Shown in pieces: positions 48,305 to 55,375 of a stretch of 64,000 bases of DNA (position 1 is the first letter of the stretch; every line of letters begins with the position of its first letter). The DNA comes from Cytophagales bacterium. GTDB taxonomy: Bacteria; Bacteroidota; Bacteroidia; Cytophagales; Spirosomataceae. Position numbers and translations under genes: made by a program. Location: positions 112,074 through 176,073 of the forward strand of contig RDXN01000035.1 in the NCBI GenBank assembly GCA_004292855.1. Reading direction: 5' to 3'. The notes below the pieces were generated by a model that searched no databases, was not told the origin of the DNA, and saw only the letters and a program-made list of their open reading frames with translations.

Positions 48305-49069
48305 ATGCGTTTTCAAAACAAAGTATGCCTCGTGACGGGTGCGGGGTCGGGTATTGGGCGGGCTACGGCGGTGGCTTTTGCCCGCGAGGGGGCACGTGTA
48401 CTCGTGGCCGACGTGAATGGGACGGGTGGCGAGGAGACCGTCGCCCAAATAACAGCAACGGGGGGTATCACCTTATTCATAAACGTGAACATCGCTGACC
48501 GTCAGCAAGTTGGTGGCATGGTGGCGCGGGCCGTTGGCGAGTGGGGGCAGTTGGATTGCGCCGTGAACTGCGCGGGTGTCACGGGTGGTAAATCGGCCCC
48601 GACGCACGAATACCCCGATGATGCCTGGGCGCAAAACGTAGCCGTGAACCTCAACGGAACCTTATTTTGCATGCAGGCCGAACTAACGCAAATGCTCCGG
48701 CAGGGTGGGGGAGCCATTGTGAACATCGCGTCGGCAGCCGCGCTCAAGGGCCACCCAAACAACATAGGGTATTGTGCCACCAAACATGCCATTGTGGGCA
48801 TGACCAAAACAGCGGCTATCGAATACGCCACGAGGAACATCCGCATAAACGCCCTCTGTCCCTCGGCCATCGAAACGCCCATGCTTATGGACGGTCGCCT
48901 GAACCTCCGAAACAACCCCGAACTGCGCGAAAAATTCACCAACGACCAAGCCATGAAACGGATGGGGCACCCCGACGAAGTGGCCGATGTGGCCCTTTGG
49001 CTCTGCTCCGACCAATCGACGTTTATCACAGGCCACGCCATGACTGTTGATGGGGGTATGTTTGCGTGA
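48305..49069 (+). CDS. Short-chain dehydrogenase/reductase, second copy
   Basis: 254 residues from ATG 48305. The longer frame from 48167 runs through palindrome copy 7 and is rejected. Classical SDR motifs: TGAGSGIGRA (residues 10-19), NCAGVTGG, Ser of NIASAAALK, YCATK (Tyr about 155, Lys 159) and C-terminal TGHAMTVDGG. Last gene of the catabolic series. Only moderately similar to the SDR at 34635, so not a recent duplicate. Confidence 0.9.
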   Translation: MRFQNKVCLVTGAGSGIGRATAVAFAREGARVLVADVNGTGGEETVAQITATGGITLFINVNIADRQQVGGMVARAVGEWGQLDCAVNCAGVTGGKSAPTHEYPDDAWAQNVAVNLNGTLFCMQAELTQMLRQGGGAIVNIASAAALKGHPNNIGYCATKHAIVGMTKTAAIEYATRNIRINALCPSAIETPMLMDGRLNLRNNPELREKFTNDQAMKRMGHPDEVADVALWLCSDQSTFITGHAMTVDGGMFA

Positions 49070-49077
49070 GATTAGCG

Positions 49078-49085
49078 TATATTTG
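49078..49085 (+). promoter_or_regulatory. Candidate -7 box for the response regulator gene
   Basis: TATATTTG matches TAnnTTTG and lies 30 bases before the start codon. A TTTG at 49061-49064 is closer than the usual -33 distance. Confidence 0.45.
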
Positions 49086-49114
49086 TTCTCAACGTTGCCC
49101 TGAACCTCCGCGCT

Positions 49115-49732
49115 ATGCCCCATACCCTCGCCCTGCTCGACGACCATCGTGTGGTGCTCGAAAGCTTTGCCAACCTGTTGGCTACGAACGATCAGTTTCG
49201 GGTGGTGGGTATGGCCGCTACGGAGCCGGAATTGCGGGATATTTTAACGCAAAAGTCTGTCGATGTGGTTGTTACAGACCTGATGATGCCGGGCATTCAG
49301 ACCCCCGAACTCATTACCGCGTTAAAAGACCAATACCCTTCACTGCGGGTGCTGGTGTTGTCGGGGGCCGACGATGCCACCCAAGTTCAACAAGCCATGC
49401 GGGCGGGGGCCGATGGGTTTGTGACCAAAACTGCCGACAAAGCCGAACTGTTCGACGCCATCCGGGCCGTGGCCTCGGGCCGTCGGTATATCGATAGCCG
49501 GGTGTTCGACATGCCCGCCGAAACTCCAGCCGAGTCATCACCCGAAACCCTACTGAGCCAGCGCGAAATCGAAATTGCCCGCCTGATTCTGGACGAATTA
49601 TCGAGTACGCAAATTGCCGAACGGCTGTTTATCTCGTTCAACACGGTCGAAACCCACCGCAAGCGAATTTATCAAAAATTGGGCGTTAGTTCGGCTCTCG
49701 GGCTGCTCAAGATCTTACGGAAGCGGGAGTAG
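49115..49732 (+). CDS. NarL/FixJ-type response regulator
   Basis: 205 residues. Receiver domain (1-120) with acidic pair Asp9-Asp10, phosphoacceptor Asp55 in VVVTDLMMPG, and Lys105 in GFVTKTAD. A LuxR-type helix-turn-helix lies at about 142-200 (LLSQREIEIARLILDELSSTQIAERLFISFNTVETHRKRIYQKLGV). The gene is convergent with the sensor kinase gene and shares 18 bases with it, which makes them probable partners despite opposite strands. Targets may include the repeated CACCGAATTGGG sites at 51836-51876; this is inference. Confidence 0.93.
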   Translation: MPHTLALLDDHRVVLESFANLLATNDQFRVVGMAATEPELRDILTQKSVDVVVTDLMMPGIQTPELITALKDQYPSLRVLVLSGADDATQVQQAMRAGADGFVTKTADKAELFDAIRAVASGRRYIDSRVFDMPAETPAESSPETLLSQREIEIARLILDELSSTQIAERLFISFNTVETHRKRIYQKLGVSSALGLLKILRKRE

Positions 49733-51802
49733 CAACCGGGCTTCTGTGCCCTCCTCTACGCTCGATTCAAACCAAAATTGCGCCCCAATCGCTTCGGCCC
49801 GCTCGCGCATGTTTTGCAAACCCATACCTTCGGTGGCAGTGGCCGACATCCCCACGCCGTTGTCGTTCAACTGAATCGCCAGCCAATTGCCATTGTCGAC
49901 TAGTTTGATTTGGGCCTGTGTTGCGCGGGCGTGCCGGATGATATTCGTACACAATTCCAGACAGATGATGTACAGGTGAAATTTGGCATCGGGCGTCAGT
50001 GGTAACGGGCGGTCGAGGGCACCGGTCAGGGTGAAACTGGTTTTCCGGGCGATGTTCAACTTTCGTACTAATTCCCTCAGCGACACGGCCAATTCCTGTT
50101 GCAACAACTGTTCCGGCACGAGGTTGTGCGACAGTTGCCGGACCTGCGTGGCCACGTCGTCGAGGAGGTGCAGGCTGCTTTCGTAGAGCTGCCGGGCGCG
50201 TGGGGGGAGTGTATCGGAGTCAATGGTTTGGAACGTCATTTTGGTGGCACCCAGCAGGCTGCTTACCCGGTCGTGGAGTTCGGTGGCAACCCGCTTGCGT
50301 TCCAGCGTTTGACCGCGCAGAAGAGCCATTTCGATCTCCCGATTCTTGGCCAACAGCGTTTTGTTGATCCGCCGAAGCCGCAAGCTGTAATACAACAGCA
50401 GTACACCAAGAAGGCTAATAATGCCCAAACCAACAGCCAACTGGTTACGCAGTCGGCTCTGTGCCTGCAACCCCAGCCGGAGTTGGTCTATGTTGAGTTG
50501 TTTGATTACAGCCTGTTGGCGTGCCTGTTTTTGCTGGGCCGAGGCCCGAATCTGCCCGCTTTCGAGTTGGTGTTTCAGGGCGTTCGTTTGGGTGAGCCGC
50601 AAAAACTCGTTCGACCGATTAATGCCGTTCAGATGGTCAATTTCGGCTTGTTTAGCCAGTAGTTGATACCGTTCATTTTGTAAAAGTTGCTCCTGACGGT
50701 GGTGCCGTTCGAGTTGTTCGCGCTCCTGTTTGGCCTGACTGCGGAGGCTTTCGCGCTCGTTGATAGCCTTCTGTTCTTCTTCTTTTTTGGCATTGTAAAG
50801 CCGTTGATACACAAATGCTTTCTGCCAATCCTGTTGATGTTCGTATGCCCGAATCAAGACCGAATAGGCCGTTAGTGTAGGCGTAAACACTTTATCGTTT
50901 TTGCTCAGCGCATCGTTCGCATGAACGATAGCCTGGCGGAAATCTCCCAGGTTGGCGTATGCCTCGGCCAGATCGGCCAGAGCATCGGCTTGCGTGATCG
51001 GCGCGTTCAGTTTACCCCAATAGTCAACTGATTTTTTTAGATACGGAATAGCCTGATCGGGCTTTCGCTGACTGATATAGAGCCGCCCAATTTCGTTGGT
51101 CAAATACGCCTTGCTGGAAAGAGAGGCATTACTTTTCTGGAGCAACTCCCAGGCAATCAGACAATGGGTTTCGGCTTCGGCCAGTTGGTTTTGGTTCCGC
51201 AGCGAATTGGCCAGCGACTGGTGTAAATCAACGCGATGAATGGGGTCGCTTTTAGAATCTTTGTCAAAGAAAATTAGGCTTTTTTGAAAATTGCCGGTGG
51301 CTTCGGCATGTTCCCCAATGGTGTTGTTAATGGCTCCCAGATTCCGATAAATACGCCAGTAGTAGGGGGCAAACGTCTGTGGCGAGGTCTCAATCAATGC
51401 CAAAATCTGGTAGTTGAGCCGGATAGCCTGTGGATAGTCGATCTTATGGGCACGGTGATACCGTTCAATAGTCAACAGCCCCTTAATCTGGTATTTCACA
51501 TTGCGGATCTGTCTGGCCATCCGCACCAATCGCGACGACACCGTGAGCGCACTGTCGCGCGAATACAGACCACTGTAATGCACATACGCCAGAAAATGAG
51601 TCAACTCCAGCCGCGCCGTATCGACCCGCGCCGAATGAGGTAGCCTATCGAGCGACCGAATCCGGCTTTGCGTGGCTCGGAGCAGGCTATCCACATAAGG
51701 CCGGTACATGACCCGGTCGAAATTGAACGGGGGCGTCTCGTAGCTCTGGGCAACGCTGCTACTACTCAGGCAAACAAGAAAAAATAGGAGAAACTGTTTC
51801 AT
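49715..51802 (-). CDS. TPR-containing HisKA_3 sensor histidine kinase
   Basis: 695 residues. Signal peptide (1-19), then periplasmic tetratricopeptide repeats (about 100-335), a long Gln/Glu-rich coiled coil (about 340-445), one membrane helix (about 454-475), HisKA_3 dimerisation domain with His510 in ERKRVATELHDRVSSLLG, and an HATPase_c domain (N box about 612-626, ELCTNIIRHA; G box about 646-663, DNGVGMSATATEGMGLQNM). This is the common Bacteroidota layout. It senses a periplasmic or envelope signal through the TPR array and probably phosphorylates the regulator at 49115. The final residues overlap the convergent regulator gene. Confidence 0.93.
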   Translation of the reverse strand: MKQFLLFFLVCLSSSSVAQSYETPPFNFDRVMYRPYVDSLLRATQSRIRSLDRLPHSARVDTARLELTHFLAYVHYSGLYSRDSALTVSSRLVRMARQIRNVKYQIKGLLTIERYHRAHKIDYPQAIRLNYQILALIETSPQTFAPYYWRIYRNLGAINNTIGEHAEATGNFQKSLIFFDKDSKSDPIHRVDLHQSLANSLRNQNQLAEAETHCLIAWELLQKSNASLSSKAYLTNEIGRLYISQRKPDQAIPYLKKSVDYWGKLNAPITQADALADLAEAYANLGDFRQAIVHANDALSKNDKVFTPTLTAYSVLIRAYEHQQDWQKAFVYQRLYNAKKEEEQKAINERESLRSQAKQEREQLERHHRQEQLLQNERYQLLAKQAEIDHLNGINRSNEFLRLTQTNALKHQLESGQIRASAQQKQARQQAVIKQLNIDQLRLGLQAQSRLRNQLAVGLGIISLLGVLLLYYSLRLRRINKTLLAKNREIEMALLRGQTLERKRVATELHDRVSSLLGATKMTFQTIDSDTLPPRARQLYESSLHLLDDVATQVRQLSHNLVPEQLLQQELAVSLRELVRKLNIARKTSFTLTGALDRPLPLTPDAKFHLYIICLELCTNIIRHARATQAQIKLVDNGNWLAIQLNDNGVGMSATATEGMGLQNMRERAEAIGAQFWFESSVEEGTEARLLLPLP

Positions 51803-51835
51803 GATCTGGGCCTAAACAACCCCTTAGTCGGGAAA

Positions 51836-51876
51836 ATCACCGAATTGGGGGACACGAAATCACCGAATTGGGTGAT
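51836..51876. promoter_or_regulatory. Duplicated operator-like site between divergent genes
   Basis: AAATCACCGAATTGGG occurs twice, about 23 bases apart (two helical turns). The second copy continues to form CACCGAATTGGGTG, an imperfect palindrome (CACC...GGTG). It lies 35-75 bases before the sensor kinase start and 80-120 before the divergent TonB-like gene. Spacing and symmetry suit a dimeric LuxR-type regulator. Confidence 0.5.
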
Positions 51877-51954
51877 TGACACACTAGGATGAATACGAGA
51901 GCTTTGTACAGCTAATCGACTGACAAGCAGCGTAAACGTAACACCTTCCCCGTC

Positions 51955-52389
51955 ATGAAAATAATCCTCTTTACCTCGATTTACTTAATGGTAAATTCGT
52001 CTGTTGTCTTGGGTCAGCATCCGACAGGCTTTGCTGCCTCCCAAGCTTCTTTAGTTTCGACCACGCCTAATTCGGACGAGTTTGTCCCGAACGACAACGA
52101 CCCGTTCTTCCCCGGTGGCATCGAGGCTTTGCGGGAGTATTTGAAAGAGTCTGCCCCGTATCCGCGTCAGGCTCGAATGGCGCAGATCGAAGGAACCGTT
52201 CGGGTCCGTTTCCGGGTGCAGCCCACGGGCTACCTGACCGATATCCAGGTGGTCGAATCGGGTGGAGAAGTACTGAATCGGTCGGCGTTGCGGGCCATTG
52301 CCCAGATGCCCCGCTGGTTTCCGAGCCACCGAAACGGCGAGGCCGTTGCCCGCTCCGTTGTGATGCCGATCACGTTTCGGATGGAGTGA
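51955..52389 (+). CDS. TonB C-terminal-domain protein, stand-alone
   Basis: 144 residues. A signal peptide-like N-terminus (MKIILFTSIYLMVNSSVVLGQ), a Pro/Asp-rich linker and a TonB C-terminal domain (about 55-144): YPRQARMAQIEGTVRVRFRVQPTGYLTDIQVVESGGEVLNRSALRAIAQMPRWFPS. It lacks the usual single N-terminal anchor followed by a long Pro-Lys spacer, so it may be a secreted periplasmic domain rather than a working energy transducer. Divergent from the sensor kinase gene, with the duplicated operator-like sites between them. Confidence 0.85.
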   Translation: MKIILFTSIYLMVNSSVVLGQHPTGFAASQASLVSTTPNSDEFVPNDNDPFFPGGIEALREYLKESAPYPRQARMAQIEGTVRVRFRVQPTGYLTDIQVVESGGEVLNRSALRAIAQMPRWFPSHRNGEAVARSVVMPITFRME

Positions 52390-52402
52390 GAAGATAGCTG
52401 GA

Positions 52403-53815
52403 TTATTCCACTACAAAATGCCAGTCGAGCCATTCGCCAATTTGCCAGCTTCCTGATGCGTCGCGGTACTCTAACCGAAGCTGGTATTTGTCGTTCGGAA
52501 CGGTTTCGGGAATAGTGAACGACGCGAAATCCTTCCATTGAACGGGCGATGGGATATAAACATAGCCGCTCGTTATTAAAACAGGGAAGCGGTAGGTTTG
52601 AGTTTCATTGATCAGCGGGCGTAAGACCACCCAAAGCCCGTAGCTACGGGCAATTTCGCTCCTGGGTTGTGGTAGAAAATAATAGGGACCGCCCTTCCGT
52701 AGCCTCACATCAGCATACGAGTCAGGTAAAAAAACGCCCTGTATAGAGCCAACTTGAGGTTGAATGCTGGTCTTGTGGATGTAAGATCGTTTCGGGTCAG
52801 AGCGAGTGCCATCTTTGTAGACAAGCCGGGCGTTGTAGGTGCCAGTCATGATTGTCCTGGGAAGCTCGACCGTCATACTAGCCCCGTTGCGACTGTATTC
52901 GTTTATTTTCAGCTTGTACTGAACCTTGTTACGCACGCCTTCCAGATCGAGTCCGGCAAGGCTTCCATCGTATAAACTATTGCCTTTGACCGAAGCATAA
53001 AAACCTTCATTCAGCGGATGCAGAAATCCCTCAAAATTAGGTTTGCCAGGGGTGAGCATCATAGCCAAACTCCTGGCTGTTTTTCGCCCGTTACTTTTCA
53101 GAATCGAAATGGCGTAATAGCCCGGTGTCATATTGCGGACGCTCGAGCTTGGAAACATATAGCCCTCAATAGTGCAGGGTGGCACGTCGAAAACCGTTTC
53201 TTCGCCCGTAAAGATATTATTGTACACGATTTTTGCTGACTTCGAGGTGTCCATGTAGTTTGCCACCCGTAGGTTTTTGAACGTTTCGCCGGTACCGTCT
53301 GATTTCATCAGATAGGTTCGGTTAGGGGTATCGAAGTACATTTCGCCCGGCGGTTTTAGTTGAAGCCGGTACGATTTGGTCCGTTCACCGTCAGTTACCT
53401 CCAGCGTGTGGTAATCGTAGGGGTCTTTTCCCGGCAGGACGGGTTCAAAGGAGTTGTTGCTGAATGTGCCATCGCATAACGAAAGCCACGGCACAGGCAT
53501 CCGAAACCGATTTAAGCGCGTGCCAGAAGTCATTTGTACCCAAATCCCCCCGGTAATAACCAGCGATGTAAGCGAAGCGGGCACCGTCACAATCAACTGC
53601 CGCTTCACCTGGTCGATCTTGATATTCTCGGGAGGTATCCCCGGAATAGCCATGTTGGTAATCTTGGGTGCGAGCGTATCGGCCTGAACCACAGGATCAA
53701 TACTGTCGGCAGCTTTGCGTCGGCAGGAAGTATTAATGAGGGAACTAAACAGGGCAGTAAGCAGGGCGAGAGTAGAGAAAATTGGGCGATGTCGGGTGTA
53801 GAAGTAATGTGGCAT
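52403..53815 (-). CDS. Hypothetical lipoprotein, paralog 1
   Basis: 470 residues. Lipoprotein signal ending LINTSC, then RRKAADSIDPVVQADTLAPKITNMAIPGIPPENIKIDQVKRQLIVTVP. The body appears all-beta, with repeated 90-100-residue units ending in patterns such as MTPGYYAISILKSNGRKTARSLAMM and IMTGTYNARLVYKDG, reminiscent of Ig-like or IPT/TIG repeats. No enzymatic motif. It is the second of two tandem paralogs; the other starts upstream and ends 33 bases before this start. Function unknown, envelope location inferred. Confidence 0.75.
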   Translation of the reverse strand: MPHYFYTRHRPIFSTLALLTALFSSLINTSCRRKAADSIDPVVQADTLAPKITNMAIPGIPPENIKIDQVKRQLIVTVPASLTSLVITGGIWVQMTSGTRLNRFRMPVPWLSLCDGTFSNNSFEPVLPGKDPYDYHTLEVTDGERTKSYRLQLKPPGEMYFDTPNRTYLMKSDGTGETFKNLRVANYMDTSKSAKIVYNNIFTGEETVFDVPPCTIEGYMFPSSSVRNMTPGYYAISILKSNGRKTARSLAMMLTPGKPNFEGFLHPLNEGFYASVKGNSLYDGSLAGLDLEGVRNKVQYKLKINEYSRNGASMTVELPRTIMTGTYNARLVYKDGTRSDPKRSYIHKTSIQPQVGSIQGVFLPDSYADVRLRKGGPYYFLPQPRSEIARSYGLWVVLRPLINETQTYRFPVLITSGYVYIPSPVQWKDFASFTIPETVPNDKYQLRLEYRDASGSWQIGEWLDWHFVVE

Positions 53816-53848
53816 AGTGGATTGTGGATAAAATAGGCTGTGCTAGTG

Positions 53849-55267
53849 TTATTGAATCTCTACGTCAACCTCAATCCAGTCGCCTATCTGCTTAATGCCT
53901 TCTTTGTCGATGTATTGTACTCGATACAGATAAGTGCCCGGTAAAACAGAATCTGGAATTGTAAATGTGGGGTAATCGCTTGCTGCCCAAGGGGGTGAGT
54001 CGGCCCAATACTTCGGTAGCTTTATGGGGATCGAATAGGCTAACGAAGGGCTTTTTATAGACTGGATATGAACTTCAAGATTACGCCCTGCTTTAATGGC
54101 TTCTGTTGGCGAAGGCCAATTGTAGTAAAGTTGGCCCTTATGAAGCACTACGGGTGAACTGTTTTTTGGGTACAGACGAATGTTTGCAAAATCCGTTGAT
54201 ATGTATCCAGTAGTGGGCTGATTATCGTCGTTGAGAATGGTGACCGGAGCGATCCCCGACTTTCGATTGTCATACGTCAGCGTACTGTAATAAATTCCAG
54301 AGGCCACGTTCGGCGGAATTGTTACCGAAGTGACGTTACCGCGCCGGTCAAAACTCAAATCGGTAATCTGAAAGCGTACCCCCGTCCGATTGTGCCAAAC
54401 GTCTAACACAGCCTGTTTACCGTTAAATAAACTGGAACCACTGATCCTGAGCTGTCGATCACCCGACAGTTTTCCAAATGCGCCATAGTAAACGAACTTT
54501 CCGGGAACGACCGTGACGAAAAGTTCATTGACTGTCTGACGTCCGGTGCTTTTCCTGATTTTTAAGGAATACTCTCCAGGCAGTAGATGGTAAGGTCTCC
54601 CCAAATAAATATGCCCAAAACTCTGACACCCCCCTATCTCCCCTTTAAATTCTTCTCCAGTAGCTATGTTTCTGAAAATAACGGTGCCACGATTATCGCC
54701 TAATGAGTCAATGTAGTTGAAAACTGCGATATTTTCGAGTATGTCGCCTGTTTCATCCGTCCCAACTGTATATCGTTTACCCGGTTGCATGAACGCCATT
54801 TCACCTTCGGGTTTGATCTTGAGTCGATACGCTTTTTGTCTCTTTCCATCGGTTATGATTAGTTCTTTGGGGTCGTACATAAAATCTTCGGTGGTAATTG
54901 GCGTCATGGGCCTTGAATCGCTGAATGTTCCACGACAGAGATCGACCTGAAGCGGAAATTCTCGTAACTGTTTGGCTCCGGGAGTCATTGTAAGCTTCAC
55001 ACCATCCCGATAAGACGTTGGGTAATCTTTCGGCACCGTTACAATTAATAACCGCTTCACCTGGTCGATCCTGATGTTTTCGGGCGGAATCCCCGGAATG
55101 TGCATCTTGGTAATCTTGGGCGCGAGCGTATCGGCAAGTACGGCTGGCTCAACAATTTCTCCTTTACGTCGGCAGGAAGCGTCGATGAGCAGAAGGGTAA
55201 GCAGAGCCATAACCAAACTGATGGAGATGGCGCGAAGGCTAAAACGGGTGTAGAAATGAGCGGTCAT
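53849..55267 (-). CDS. Hypothetical lipoprotein, paralog 2
   Basis: 472 residues from ATG 55267; 16 extra in-frame residues up to 55315 precede the signal and are rejected. The signal ends LLLIDASC, followed by RRKGEIVEPAVLADTLAPKITKMHIPGIPPENIRIDQVKRLLIVTVP, almost the same as its neighbour. The rest is divergent but has the same layout (LLPGEYSLKIRKSTGRQTVNELFV; VLPGTYLYRVQYIDKEGIKQIGDWIEVDVEIQ). The strongly conserved first 45 mature residues with divergent bodies suggest a shared anchoring or binding partner and different ligands. Confidence 0.75.
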   Translation of the reverse strand: MTAHFYTRFSLRAISISLVMALLTLLLIDASCRRKGEIVEPAVLADTLAPKITKMHIPGIPPENIRIDQVKRLLIVTVPKDYPTSYRDGVKLTMTPGAKQLREFPLQVDLCRGTFSDSRPMTPITTEDFMYDPKELIITDGKRQKAYRLKIKPEGEMAFMQPGKRYTVGTDETGDILENIAVFNYIDSLGDNRGTVIFRNIATGEEFKGEIGGCQSFGHIYLGRPYHLLPGEYSLKIRKSTGRQTVNELFVTVVPGKFVYYGAFGKLSGDRQLRISGSSLFNGKQAVLDVWHNRTGVRFQITDLSFDRRGNVTSVTIPPNVASGIYYSTLTYDNRKSGIAPVTILNDDNQPTTGYISTDFANIRLYPKNSSPVVLHKGQLYYNWPSPTEAIKAGRNLEVHIQSIKSPSLAYSIPIKLPKYWADSPPWAASDYPTFTIPDSVLPGTYLYRVQYIDKEGIKQIGDWIEVDVEIQ

Positions 55268-55375
55268 GCAGGAATAGAGAAGTCGTGTAACTACAGGACT
55301 CCAAATCAAGCACAACGGTTGGAATGGAACCGATAGATTTACTGTGATTTTTGGAACTACAGTCGACAGTATGCG

